From the NCBI RefSeq assembly GCF_905200055.1, contig NZ_CAJKIS010000006.1, forward strand, positions 1 to 64,000: a DNA stretch of 64,000 nucleotides. Reading direction: 5' to 3'. The position numbers and the translations under genes are program-made. A model generated the notes under the pieces. That model was not told where the DNA came from, made no database searches, and saw only the letters and a list, made by a program, of their open reading frames with translations. The DNA comes from an uncultured Fusobacterium sp. (GTDB lineage Bacteria; Fusobacteriota; Fusobacteriia; Fusobacteriales; Fusobacteriaceae). This document shows positions 8,983 through 16,908 of the stretch, in pieces. How positions within the stretch are numbered: position 1 is the first letter of the stretch; every line of letters starts with the position of its first letter.

Positions 8983-9333
8983 GTGTAATCAAGTGTAATC
9001 AATCTGTAACCACTTTTTGATTACAGTTATTAATTGTCTTTATTTTTATTTATTAGTATATCTTTATTTTATTAAGTGTAATCAATATTTTCATACATTT
9101 TTATTAGTATTTAAGATATTTATATATATTTTTCAATAGTAAGTGTAATCAGATTTACATATAGTTATCTTATATAGGGGACATTTTTATCTTTTACTCT
9201 TATATAAATATCTAAATTATCTATATATATAAGTCCCCTCTATTGCATTTTTGATTACACTTTTATATTATATCTTTATTTCTAATTTTAAAGTGTAATT
9301 TATAATGATTACATTTGATTACATTGATTACAC
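8983..9333. repeat. Array of GTGTAATCA/TGATTACAC repeats
   Basis: Exact GTGTAATCA occurs at 8983, 8993, 9076 and 9143 on +, and as TGATTACAC at 9252 and 9325. One-mismatch forms are CTGTAACCA at 9004 (two changes), TGATTACAG at 9018 and TGATTACAT at 9306 and 9316, with a partial GTGTAATT at 9293. The 17-mer TTGATTACACTTTTATA occurs twice (9251, 9324). The last four copies form a 48-bp inverted repeat (9289-9336). Spacing is irregular, so this is not a CRISPR array. Confidence 0.8.
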
Positions 9334-9340
9334 TTTTATA

Positions 9341-9382
9341 AAAAAAATGAGGATAAACAATCTCTTATCCTCATTTTTTTAT
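9341..9382. terminator. Strong bidirectional hairpin, probable terminator of the symporter gene
   Basis: The stem AAAAAAATGAGGATAA pairs perfectly with TTATCCTCATTTTTTT around an 8-nt loop. T-runs follow on both strands. It is about 170 bp after the symporter stop on the minus strand, and ends the repeat array region on +. Confidence 0.8.
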
Positions 9383-9394
9383 AATTACTATTCT

Positions 9395-9505
9395 TTATAT
9401 CAATTTTAAAAGCATATTTTTTAGTCCTGAATCAACACCTTTTTTCAGTAGAAACAATACTTCCTCTGCTCTAAAGAACACATTTTTACATAAAATATGC
9501 CAAAA
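9395..9505 (-). other. 36-codon open stretch after the symporter, possible gene remnant
   Basis: Between a TGA (9508-9506) and a TAA (9397-9395) the minus strand stays open and reads like real protein, including FFRAEEVLFLLKKGVDSG. No ATG with a ribosome binding site is present; a GTG lies eight codons in. It could be the tail of a decayed gene or a chance reading of a dispersed repeat. Function unknown. Confidence 0.25.
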
Positions 9506-9550
9506 TCAGCACCTAAAAATCTCTTTTTTTTCTATGATTTTATAACTATT

Positions 9551-10882
9551 TTATTTATTATAAGTATCTATATCTAGCATATTTTCACTCTTTGCAACAT
9601 AAATACTTGTTGCACTATCTCCAATTACATTTAGTGAAGTAACTAGCATTTCAATAGGTCTATTTATTGCTAAAATCAGTGAATAAACTAAGATAGCTGC
9701 ATCATTTATATATCCTAAACCACTTAAAATTGTAAATAATACTACTGCCCCAGCTCCTGGTGCTGCTGGAGTTCCTACAGATGCCACTAAAGCTAATAAT
9801 CCTATAACAAAGACATTTGTCATTGTAACTTCATACCCTGCTGCTGCTGCAACAAATACTGCTGCTATAACTTGCATTATTGCTGTTCCATTCATATTTG
9901 TTGTCATTCCTAAAGGTAGTACAAATGATGCTATATCATCACTTACTCCCAATTCTTCAACTGTTGTCTTTTTATTTAAAGGTAGTGTTGCTGCACTTGA
10001 AGAAGTTGAGAATCCAAATAATGCAACTTTAGCTGCTTTTCTAACAAAAGGAATTGGACTTAATCCAGTTGAAACTGCTATTAGAATTGAATATCCAAAT
10101 ACTAAGAAAATAAGTAAAGTAATAGTTGTAGCTACTACATACACCATAGCTGGTTTTAAATGATCTATTCCATATGATGCAAATGTTCTTGTTAAAAGCA
10201 CAAATATTGCTATCGGTCCAAATTTATTTATAACAAAAGATAGGAACTTAACAACTATATCATTAATTTCTTGGAATACAGTTTTTAAATATTTTATTTT
10301 ATCTCCTAAAACATTGATACAAAGTCCAGTTGAAACAGCTAAAAATACAGTTGCTAATACTCCCCCATTATTTGAAAATGCTGAGAAAATATTATTAGGT
10401 ACAATGCTCATAAATACAAGTAATGGGTTACTTCCTGATTTTCCTTTTATCATATTAACTCCACTAGTTATTTTAACATTGAAGCCTCCTGATTTATATA
10501 CAAGCATTCCCACAATTCCTGCTATAACTAAAGCAATTAATGAAGATATTAAAAAGAAGCTTAAAGTTTTATATGATATACGCCCTAATTTTTTTGAATC
10601 ACTAATGTGACACATAGCTAAAGTTATAGATGTAAATACCATTGGAATTATTACTAGTTGTAATGAGTTTACAAAAAGTTGTCCTATAATATAGAAAATA
10701 CCTAATGATCTTTCTGCTCCCTTAGCTGAAATATCTTGGAAAAGTAATGAATTAATAAATTTCCAAGTATCACTATTTCCCCCAACTTTTTCTCTTAAAA
10801 GAATAAAAATAAATCCTGCTACTATTCCTGCAATTAAAGCTATTGTCATCTTTATTGCAAGAGTGTTTTTCCCTTGTTTCAC
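9551..10882 (-). CDS. Na+/H+-dicarboxylate (glutamate/aspartate-type) symporter, DAACS family
   Basis: An inner-membrane secondary transporter of the DAACS/GltP group with 8 membrane helices and two re-entrant loops. The Ser-rich loop reads GFSTSSSAATLP near residue 280 and the NMNGTA motif near 330, both substrate- and sodium-binding segments of the family. The frame is open back to 10981, but that stretch contains the -10 and -35 boxes, so it is not transcribed. A GTG at 10882 follows GGAGG by 9 nt and gives 443 residues starting MKQGKN, a normal length. Substrate within the family (glutamate, aspartate, C4-dicarboxylate, serine) cannot be told. Confidence 0.9.
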   Translation of the reverse strand: MKQGKNTLAIKMTIALIAGIVAGFIFILLREKVGGNSDTWKFINSLLFQDISAKGAERSLGIFYIIGQLFVNSLQLVIIPMVFTSITLAMCHISDSKKLGRISYKTLSFFLISSLIALVIAGIVGMLVYKSGGFNVKITSGVNMIKGKSGSNPLLVFMSIVPNNIFSAFSNNGGVLATVFLAVSTGLCINVLGDKIKYLKTVFQEINDIVVKFLSFVINKFGPIAIFVLLTRTFASYGIDHLKPAMVYVVATTITLLIFLVFGYSILIAVSTGLSPIPFVRKAAKVALFGFSTSSSAATLPLNKKTTVEELGVSDDIASFVLPLGMTTNMNGTAIMQVIAAVFVAAAAGYEVTMTNVFVIGLLALVASVGTPAAPGAGAVVLFTILSGLGYINDAAILVYSLILAINRPIEMLVTSLNVIGDSATSIYVAKSENMLDIDTYNK

Positions 10883-10952
10883 TGAATTAGACCTCCATAT
10901 ATAATAATTTAATTTTAGATAACATGGGTTTAAAAAAATTTTACCTTTAATG

Positions 10953-10981
10953 ATTATAATAAAGATATTAAAAAATGTCAA
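10953..10981 (-). promoter_or_regulatory. Consensus promoter of the symporter gene
   Basis: Minus strand TTGACA (10981-10976), 17 bp, TATAAT (10958-10953): all twelve bases match consensus. Predicted leader of about 65 nt to the GTG start. It also decides the start, since the upstream in-frame extension overlaps the promoter. Confidence 0.88.
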
Positions 10982-11059
10982 AAAAATTTTTATTTTCTCT
11001 TAAAAAATAATCTATTATTTTAAAAAATTTTCAAACTAATATAGAAGTCATTTTGTAAA

Positions 11060-11127
11060 AATAAAAAAGACAAGGTTTTTGGCAGCCCTTGTCTTTTCAT
11101 TCCTGTTACTATTTTATCTTTTAGTCA
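11060..11127 (-). ncRNA. Candidate antitoxin sRNA of a type I toxin-antitoxin pair
   Basis: A minus-strand RNA of about 65 nt is predicted from the promoter at 11161-11133 to the hairpin at 11097-11065 with its U-run. Its first 19 nt (complement of 11109-11127, CTATTTTATCTTTTAGTCA) match the toxin mRNA at 11228-11246 (CTATTTTATATTTTAGTCA) at 18 of 19 positions, as antisense. Its terminator loop GCTGCCAAAAA is complementary to the toxin terminator loop TTGGCAG. Two-site pairing of this kind is known from other type I systems, including par/Fst. No ORF is seen in it. Confidence 0.7.
11065..11097 (-). terminator. Terminator of the candidate antitoxin sRNA
   Basis: AAAAGACAAGG (11065-11075) pairs with CCTTGTCTTTT (11087-11097), an 11-bp stem with an 11-nt loop, followed on the minus strand by six T. 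Confidence 0.85.
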
Positions 11128-11132
11128 ATTTA

Positions 11133-11161
11133 ATTATACCATAGCATTTTAATAAAATCAA
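11133..11161 (-). promoter_or_regulatory. Promoter of the candidate antitoxin sRNA
   Basis: Minus strand TTGATT (11161-11156), 17 bp, TATAAT (11138-11133). Transcription should begin near 11127, which places the toxin-complementary sequence at the very 5' end of the RNA. It physically overlaps the opposing toxin promoter. Confidence 0.75.
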
Positions 11162-11170
11162 TGATATAAT
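11142..11170 (+). promoter_or_regulatory. Extended -10 promoter of the candidate toxin
   Basis: TGATATAAT (11162-11170) is an extended -10 element with a perfect TATAAT at 11165-11170; the -35 (TAGCAT, 11142-11147) is weak. Predicted start about 11177. The site overlaps the antitoxin promoter on the other strand, so the two may compete for RNA polymerase. Confidence 0.6.
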
Positions 11171-11179
11171 AATCAAGTT

Positions 11180-11212
11180 CCTCCTCGAATCTGAACATCT
11201 CAAGAAAGGAGG
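11180..11212 (+). promoter_or_regulatory. Leader sequence that can mask the toxin ribosome binding site
   Basis: CCTCCT (11180-11185), close to the predicted mRNA 5' end, is perfectly complementary to the ribosome binding site AGGAGG (11207-11212). Pairing would hide the site in the full-length mRNA, as in several type I toxin mRNAs that need processing before translation. Confidence 0.55.
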
Positions 11213-11218
11213 TGCGAA

Positions 11219-11287
11219 GTGAAGAGGCTATTTTATATTTTAGTCATGATAATAATGTTCTTTTTATTATCTAAAAACTTATACTAG
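11219..11287 (+). CDS. Candidate type I toxin: 22-residue hydrophobic peptide
   Basis: A GTG start lies 6 nt after a near-perfect AAGGAGG and opens 22 codons: two basic residues (K2, R3), an uninterrupted hydrophobic helix from L4 to L17 (FYILVMIIMFFLL) and a short polar tail SKNLY. Size, charge pattern and hydrophobicity match membrane-active type I toxins such as Ibs, Fst or TisB, although no sequence homology is claimed. Codons 4-10 overlap the segment complementary to the divergent sRNA. A dedicated promoter and terminator frame it. The alternative is a short leader peptide, but no downstream + gene exists to be controlled. Confidence 0.65.
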   Translation: MKRLFYILVMIIMFFLLSKNLY

Positions 11288-11311
11288 ATTTTATTCATAA
11301 AAGTTTTATGT

Positions 11312-11351
11312 GGGAGGATTTGGCAGATCCTCCTGCTTTTTTATTTTTTTT
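11312..11351 (+). terminator. Terminator of the candidate toxin mRNA
   Basis: GGAGGAT (11313-11319) pairs with ATCCTCC (11327-11333); the loop is TTGGCAG, followed by TGC and a long T-run. The loop is complementary to the loop of the antitoxin terminator, so the two could kiss. Confidence 0.85.
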
Positions 11352-11356
11352 AAAAA

Positions 11357-11391
11357 AGGTGTTGAGTTTCTATCTCTCAACACCTTTCTAT
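11357..11391 (-). terminator. Terminator after the ankyrin lipoprotein gene
   Basis: AAAGGTGTTGAG pairs with CTCAACACCTTT in a 12-bp stem just after the stop on the minus strand, followed by T-rich sequence shared with the toxin terminator tail. Confidence 0.85.
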
Positions 11392-11395
11392 AAGC

Positions 11396-12244
11396 CTATT
11401 TTAAACCTTTACTTTGTAAAAGTTCAATCATCTCTAAATTATTTTTTTCTTTAGCAATAGATATAGCACTATCACCATAAGACATATAATAAGGATTTAC
11501 TCCCAATTCAAATAGTTTTTTAACTACATTTACATATCCATTATCTACTGCTCTCAAATATATTTCACCAAATATATTCTCATTTTTTCTATTTCTCATA
11601 TTTAGATTATAATCTTTTATCTCTAAAAGTTTTAAGAGCATATTTTCATCATTAGTATAGAAAATAGGAATATTTCCATAAATATCCTCTTTTTTAAAAT
11701 CTCCACCTCTTTCTAACATAAGTTCTACAAGTTTAATATTACCAGAAACTACTGCATCAAAAATAGATGTCCATCCTTCACTGTTTTCTATATCTAAATT
11801 TGCCCCTGCTAAAACTAAATATTCACTATACTCAAAAGGTTTATTCTTTATAAAATAGCTAATTACACTTTCTTTCTTATTATCTAGTTTATTTATATCT
11901 GCTCCTGCTATAACAAGTTTATTTAAAGCTTCAGAGCTTCTCACATAGAAAATAGGTGTTCTTCCATCTTCTATTTCCTCTTCAAGATATGCCCCTCTTA
12001 TTAGAATCATATCCAATACATTATGGCTATCATTTTCAATAGCTATCATAAGTAAACTTTTTCTATCTTTGCTATATGTCACAGGAAAGTCCTCTGAAAA
12101 AAAACTATTTAATAAAAAACTATTATCTGTCTCAATTGCATTTACCACCTCTTCAGGTGCAATAACCACATTTTTTTTGTCTTTTAGCATTGAACAACTT
12201 GTAAATATAATTATTATCATACTTAGACATATTAGCTTTCTCAT
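11396..12244 (-). CDS. Ankyrin-repeat lipoprotein
   Basis: A 282-residue lipoprotein with a signal peptide ending in the lipobox FTSC (14-17), so it should be acylated on C17 and held at a membrane facing the periplasm or surface. From about 60 to the end it holds six or so ankyrin repeats, seen as recurring patterns such as KSLLMIAIENDSHNVLDMIL, GRTPIFY and GNIKLVELMLERGGD. Ankyrin repeats bind proteins; the partner is unknown. It starts 21 nt after the typA stop with GGAGAGG upstream, so it is probably the last gene of truB-typA-ank, and a terminator follows. Confidence 0.88.
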   Translation of the reverse strand: MRKLICLSMIIIIFTSCSMLKDKKNVVIAPEEVVNAIETDNSFLLNSFFSEDFPVTYSKDRKSLLMIAIENDSHNVLDMILIRGAYLEEEIEDGRTPIFYVRSSEALNKLVIAGADINKLDNKKESVISYFIKNKPFEYSEYLVLAGANLDIENSEGWTSIFDAVVSGNIKLVELMLERGGDFKKEDIYGNIPIFYTNDENMLLKLLEIKDYNLNMRNRKNENIFGEIYLRAVDNGYVNVVKKLFELGVNPYYMSYGDSAISIAKEKNNLEMIELLQSKGLK

Positions 12245-12265
12245 AAATTTAACCTCTCCAGTTAA

Positions 12266-14083
12266 TTAGTCTTCATTTCTTTTTTCAGCTTTTCTTCTTT
12301 CTCCTTCTTTTAGAACTTTCTTTCTAAGTCTAATATTTGTAGGAGTTACTTCTACTAATTCATCTTCAGCAATGTAATCTAATGCTTGTTCTAGTGAGAA
12401 TCTTCTTGGAGTTGCTAATTTAACTGCATCGTCACTTCCTGCTGCTCTCATATTTGTAAGTTTTTTAGTTTTACATACGTTTACAACAAGGTCATTTTCT
12501 CTGCTGTGCTCTCCAACTATCATTCCTTCATATACAGGAATTCCTGGATCTAAGAATAATATTCCTCTATCTTGAATATTATTTAAAGCATATGGAACTG
12601 TTACTCCAGGTTCTGTTGCTATTAGTACCCCTTTAGTTCTTGTAGGGATCTCTCCTTTGTATGGTTCATAGCTATAGAATGAATGGTTTAATATTCCTGT
12701 TCCTTTAGTATCTGTTAAGAATTCATTTCTAAATCCAATAAGTCCTCTTGCAGGTACTTTAAATTCAAGACGAGTATATCCATCTGTTCCAGGAGTCATT
12801 GTTACCATTTCCCCTTTTCTACTTCCCATCTTTTCAATAACTACACCTGTATAACAATCATCAACGTCAATTAGTGCCATTTCAATAGGCTCCATTTTTT
12901 GTCCATTTTCTTCTTTCATAAGAACTCTTGGTTTTGAAACTTGAATTTCAAATCCTTCTCTTCTCATATTTTCAAGAAGTATAGAAAGTTGAAGTTCTCC
13001 TCTTCCTTTAACAACAAAGGCATCTGGAGCATCTGTTGCTTCTACTCTCATACTTACATTTGTTTGTAATTCTTTTTGTAGTCTTTCCCAAATGTGTCTA
13101 GAAGTTACAAATTTTCCTTCTTTTCCAGCAAATGGAGAATCGTTTACCATAAATGTCATAGCAAGTGTTGGCTCATCTATATCAATTAATGGTAATGCTA
13201 CTGGATCATTGATATCTGCAAGAGTTTCTCCAATATCAATATCCTCTATTCCAGCTATACAAACTATATCTCCAGCTTGAGCTTCTTGAATTTCAACTCT
13301 TTTTAATCCTTCATAACCATATAAAACAGAGATTTTTCCTTTTACCATTTTTCCATCTCTTTTTATAAGCATAACATCTTGGTTTCTCTTAACTATACCA
13401 TTGTGGATTCTTCCTACTGCAAGTTTTCCAACATAGTTATCATATGCAATATTAGTAATTAAGAATTGCATAGGTTTTGTAGCATCTCCTTCTGGATCTT
13501 CTACATGCTCAAGAATAGTTTCAAATAGTGGTATCATATCTGAACTTTCATCAGTAAGCTCTCTCTTAGCAAATCCACCTTTTCCAGATGCATAGATTAC
13601 TGGGAATTCAAGTTGAAGTTCATTTGCATTTAATTCAATAAATAATTCATAAACCATGTATAATACATCTTCTGGTCTTGCATTTGGTTTATCAACTTTA
13701 TTTACTACAACTATTGGTCTGTGCCCTTGTTCAAGAGCTTTCTTTAATACATATTTTGTTTGTGGCATTGGTCCTTCAAAAGCATCTACAAGTAGTACTA
13801 CTGAATCAACCATTTTCATAATACGTTGTACCTCTCCTCCAAAGTCAGCATGTCCTGGAGTGTCAACTATATTGATTTTATAGTCTTTGTATCTTACAGA
13901 GGCATTTTTAGAGAAAATTGTTATTCCTCTTTCTCTTTCAATATCATTTGAGTCCATTACTCTTTCTTCTACTTTTTCAAGTTCATGGCTCCCAAATGCT
14001 CCACCTTGTCTTAATAGACAGTCTACTAATGTTGTTTTTCCGTGGTCAACATGGGCAATAATTGCTATGTTTTTGATTTTCAT
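12266..14083 (-). CDS. typA: GTP-binding protein TypA/BipA
   Basis: TypA is a ribosome-associated translational GTPase related to EF-G, needed for ribosome assembly and growth under stress or cold. The 605-residue protein is full length: the P-loop is AHVDHGKT (10-17), the switch II motif DTPGHAD is near 76, and the guanine motif NKVD is near 130, followed by the beta-barrel domain, the EF-G-like domains and the TypA-specific C-terminal domain rich in Lys and Arg. It begins 22 nt after truB with AAGGAAGG upstream and is probably co-transcribed with it. Confidence 0.97.
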   Translation of the reverse strand: MKIKNIAIIAHVDHGKTTLVDCLLRQGGAFGSHELEKVEERVMDSNDIERERGITIFSKNASVRYKDYKINIVDTPGHADFGGEVQRIMKMVDSVVLLVDAFEGPMPQTKYVLKKALEQGHRPIVVVNKVDKPNARPEDVLYMVYELFIELNANELQLEFPVIYASGKGGFAKRELTDESSDMIPLFETILEHVEDPEGDATKPMQFLITNIAYDNYVGKLAVGRIHNGIVKRNQDVMLIKRDGKMVKGKISVLYGYEGLKRVEIQEAQAGDIVCIAGIEDIDIGETLADINDPVALPLIDIDEPTLAMTFMVNDSPFAGKEGKFVTSRHIWERLQKELQTNVSMRVEATDAPDAFVVKGRGELQLSILLENMRREGFEIQVSKPRVLMKEENGQKMEPIEMALIDVDDCYTGVVIEKMGSRKGEMVTMTPGTDGYTRLEFKVPARGLIGFRNEFLTDTKGTGILNHSFYSYEPYKGEIPTRTKGVLIATEPGVTVPYALNNIQDRGILFLDPGIPVYEGMIVGEHSRENDLVVNVCKTKKLTNMRAAGSDDAVKLATPRRFSLEQALDYIAEDELVEVTPTNIRLRKKVLKEGERRKAEKRNED

Positions 14084-14105
14084 TTTTCAACCTTCCTTAC
14101 GGGAA

Positions 14106-14966
14106 TTAAAAATATTTATATCCCTTTAATAAATTATTACTTACATTACATAATCCTAAAAACTTACCTTCAATATCATACACTCTATATCTTCCATTTT
14201 CTGTAGTAAATCTCACTGTATGTCCATTTCTAAATAAAAGTAGGTTTTTATCTCCAGTTAAAGTTATCTTTGGATAATCAAAGAACTCTTCAACACTGCT
14301 TATAAAGCTACTATCTCCACTGTTACACATCTCTTCAATAGAATCTAATGTATAGGCTTTTTCAATATTAGAAGTTCCAACTTCCTCTCTAACTAGAGAT
14401 GTCATTGTTGCAAAAATCCCTAAAGTCTCTCCTAAATCATTAATAAGTGATCTAATATAAGTTCCCTTTGAAACTTTGCATCTAATCTTTCCTTTTCTCC
14501 CATCAAATTCCAGTATCTCAATAAAAGAGATAGTTACTTTTCTTGATTTTCTCTCTATTTCAATTCCTTGTCTTGCAAGTTCATAGAGTTTTTTTCCATC
14601 TACTTTTAATGCAGAATACATAGGTGGTACTTGATCTATCTCTCCAGTAAACTTTTCTAATGCTATTTTCAAATCATCTGTTGAAACATTAAATTCATCT
14701 ACTTTGTCAAGAACTTTTCCCTCTACATCATAAGTATCTGTTCTATATCCTAGTTCAAATCCAGCTGTATATATTTTTTCATATCCTTCAATATCTTCTA
14801 CAAGTCTTGTTGCTCTTCCAACACATACTACAAGTACCCCTGTTGCTAATGGATCAAGTGTTCCAGTATGTCCTATTTTTCTCTCGTGAAGACATCTTCT
14901 CAACCTTCTAACTACATCAAAAGATGTTATTCCACTAGGTTTATTTACATTTATTATCCCTTCCAA
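14106..14966 (-). CDS. truB: tRNA pseudouridine(55) synthase TruB
   Basis: TruB makes the universal pseudouridine 55 of the T-loop in tRNA. The 286-residue protein shows the motif GHTGTLDPLATG with catalytic D38 and the family start GIINVNKPSGITSFD. The C-terminal part after about 230 is a PUA-like domain. The start codon is TTG, with AGGAG about 8 nt upstream; no ATG or GTG in the same frame has a better site. It is transcribed from its own promoter and leads into typA. Confidence 0.95.
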   Translation of the reverse strand: MEGIINVNKPSGITSFDVVRRLRRCLHERKIGHTGTLDPLATGVLVVCVGRATRLVEDIEGYEKIYTAGFELGYRTDTYDVEGKVLDKVDEFNVSTDDLKIALEKFTGEIDQVPPMYSALKVDGKKLYELARQGIEIERKSRKVTISFIEILEFDGRKGKIRCKVSKGTYIRSLINDLGETLGIFATMTSLVREEVGTSNIEKAYTLDSIEEMCNSGDSSFISSVEEFFDYPKITLTGDKNLLLFRNGHTVRFTTENGRYRVYDIEGKFLGLCNVSNNLLKGYKYF

Positions 14967-14996
14967 AACATCAACTCCTGCATAGAACTATCCTTT

Positions 14997-15024
14997 ATTA
15001 TAACATATATTATTCATCTTTCAA
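14997..15024 (-). promoter_or_regulatory. Promoter of truB-typA
   Basis: Minus strand TTGAAA (15024-15019), 16 bp, TATAAT (15002-14997), with TG one base upstream of the -10 (extended -10). Confidence 0.75.
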
Positions 15025-15090
15025 ACATTTTTATAAATTTTTTCTATTTACGTTTTTTTACCACTGTTTCTAATTTTTAGAAAAATATAG

Positions 15091-16755
15091 TTATTCTATT
15101 CTATATTTATTTGTTGGACTCCATAATATATAGTCTTCTATTCCTAAATCTCTTAGAGCTTGAACTTGAAGTTCTATCTCTTTAGGTCCATAATTAATAT
15201 GTCCCTTTACCCATTTTGCTGTAAATGCTTGTATCCATGGTCTAATCATAGCTGGTGTATCAATATTAGCATTTCTATTTATAGAATCTTGCGTACAGTG
15301 ATAAACTGTCTTATATGGATAAGCATCTGGTACAGGTAATCCATAAACTCCTCTTCCATAGTGGCTTGGATAGATCATTGGACAGATGTAATCAACTACA
15401 TTACTTACAGATTCCCAATGTTGTCCCAATGCCATATCATCTGGTAAACTTCCAACTTGCCCATAAACATCTGCTGCTATATATACTCCTAAAGGTTCCA
15501 ATTCCTTTCTAGCATAAGCTAAATATTTTTGAATTGTCTCTGGCTTAGATTCATTTTTTGTATTTCTATAATTCAGTTCCTTATCTAACTTTCCTCCATT
15601 TGATGCTGGGAATCTTACATAGTCAAATTGAATCTCATCAAATCCAGCTTTTGCTGCTTCTTTTGCCACTGCCACATTGTATTCCCATAAATATCTATCA
15701 TGAGGAGAAACCCAAATAACACCATCACTATTTGTAAAAGGCTTTCCAGTAGCTTTACTAATTATAGCTTTATCAGGATTTGCCTTAGCATAAGTAGGAT
15801 CTTTAAAAGATACTATTCTTGCTATTGTATAGATATTATTATCTTTTAATCTCTTCATAAATTTTTCAATATCTTTAATTGGAGCACGTCTATTAGCTAA
15901 AGGATTATATTTTTCACCAGCCTCCATTTTAAATAAAAGTGTTCCATCATCTTCTTTTACATCAATTACAAAGGCATTTATCTTAGTTCTTTTTGTAAGA
16001 GCAATTAATTCATCCATCTTTTTATTTAGAGATGCTGAACTACTTGTTACATAGATCCCTTTTACTTTTACCCTTTTATTATCTGGATACTCTTTTTTCT
16101 CAACTGGAGAGAAATCAAGATTTTTCCAATTTTTTGGTAAAGTCTCTTGCATAGTTCCAGCAAGTTGATTTTCTTTTATCCAACCAGTTTTTCTCTTACC
16201 ATTTTTAGTATATGCAATTTTTTCCCAGTTATCCTTTATAACGATTTTTTGAACTTCATTTTTTCCATCAGCTTTTTTAACAGTTTTATTTTTTATAATA
16301 TCAACTGTTTTTTTCTCTAAAACTTCAACCCTAGTACTTATTTTTAAGTTATCCTCAGCTTTAGGAGTAATTTTAGTATCAGCAAATACTCTTATACTTT
16401 TATTAGCATACTTATACTTATTTGATACCTTTTTATCCTCAATATTTTCTTTAACTACAACCTCTTCTCCTTTATTTTCAGTTGTAACTTCTGTATTTTT
16501 TTCCTCTACCTTATCAGTTGTAGTTATATTTTTCTCCTCTATTACAGGATTTACAACTTCTTTTTTCTCTCCAGCTACCTCTTCTTTACCCTCTAACATA
16601 TTTAATTCCTTAACTACATTTTCAGTTTTTGTAGTTGTTTCAGGTTTCTCACTTCCCAATGAGATATTTTTTGTCATATCCACAGTTGCTGTGATAATTA
16701 CAAGATAACAAAAGATAGAAAATAGAATCTTTTTAATAAAGCTATTTTGATTCAC
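15091..16755 (-). CDS. Secreted or anchored DUF4015 glycosidase-like protein
   Basis: A 554-residue envelope protein. Residues 8-26 form a membrane segment (signal anchor), followed by a Lys/Glu/Val/Thr-rich linker to about 115, an SH3-like segment to about 205 (KITPKAEDNLKISTR to TGWIKENQL), then the DUF4015 domain, a predicted TIM-barrel glycosidase family, from about 225 (VKGIYVTSSSAS) to the end. Family landmarks include VIDVKEDDGTLLF, GFDEIQFDYVRFP and DYICPMIYPSHYG. Substrate is unknown; SH3 plus glycosidase suggests cell-wall or exopolysaccharide. Start is GTG, 7 nt after GGAGG. It diverges from bioF. Confidence 0.87.
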   Translation of the reverse strand: MNQNSFIKKILFSIFCYLVIITATVDMTKNISLGSEKPETTTKTENVVKELNMLEGKEEVAGEKKEVVNPVIEEKNITTTDKVEEKNTEVTTENKGEEVVVKENIEDKKVSNKYKYANKSIRVFADTKITPKAEDNLKISTRVEVLEKKTVDIIKNKTVKKADGKNEVQKIVIKDNWEKIAYTKNGKRKTGWIKENQLAGTMQETLPKNWKNLDFSPVEKKEYPDNKRVKVKGIYVTSSSASLNKKMDELIALTKRTKINAFVIDVKEDDGTLLFKMEAGEKYNPLANRRAPIKDIEKFMKRLKDNNIYTIARIVSFKDPTYAKANPDKAIISKATGKPFTNSDGVIWVSPHDRYLWEYNVAVAKEAAKAGFDEIQFDYVRFPASNGGKLDKELNYRNTKNESKPETIQKYLAYARKELEPLGVYIAADVYGQVGSLPDDMALGQHWESVSNVVDYICPMIYPSHYGRGVYGLPVPDAYPYKTVYHCTQDSINRNANIDTPAMIRPWIQAFTAKWVKGHINYGPKEIELQVQALRDLGIEDYILWSPTNKYRIE

Positions 16756-16847
16756 GTAACTCCCTCCAAAAATTTTAAATTTTACCTTATTATTTTATAC
16801 TATTTATTGAAATTTAGCTATATAGAATTTTTCATTTTAGTTATTAT

Positions 16848-16876
16848 TTGAAATATATTTTTTTTAGTGATATTAT
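16848..16876 (+). promoter_or_regulatory. Promoter of bioF-bioG-bioC
   Basis: TTGAAA (16848-16853), 17 bp, TATTAT (16871-16876), about 33 nt before the bioF start. No clear BirA operator palindrome was recognised. Confidence 0.7.
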
Positions 16877-16908
16877 CTTTATATTAAAGTTAAAATTGGA
16901 GGCTTTAA

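Larger units (their letters stand above)
8600..9550. other. Long intergenic region, very AT-rich, with repeat clusters
   Basis: About 950 bp with no convincing protein gene. From left to right it holds a TTGACA (minus strand, 8666-8661) that may belong to the hutG promoter; four near-tandem AGTGA units about 10 bp apart (8726-8762); the GTGTAATCA array (8983-9333); a GGGGAC/GTCCCC inverted pair at about 9177-9238; a strong terminator hairpin (9341-9382); and a 36-codon open stretch on the minus strand (9395-9505). It may be a degraded mobile or replicative element or a regulatory region. Confidence 0.6.

Noticed and set aside
8983..9333. CRISPR array
   Set aside because: Repeats are only 9 bases, in both orientations and unevenly spaced; no spacers of uniform length and no cas gene.
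8600..9550. Chromosomal replication origin
   Set aside because: No TTATCCACA-type DnaA boxes and no dnaA, dnaN or gidA/mnmG neighbours.
10883..10981. 33-codon N-terminal extension of the first symporter
   Set aside because: It overlaps a full-consensus promoter; the GTG at 10882 has GGAGG and gives the family length.
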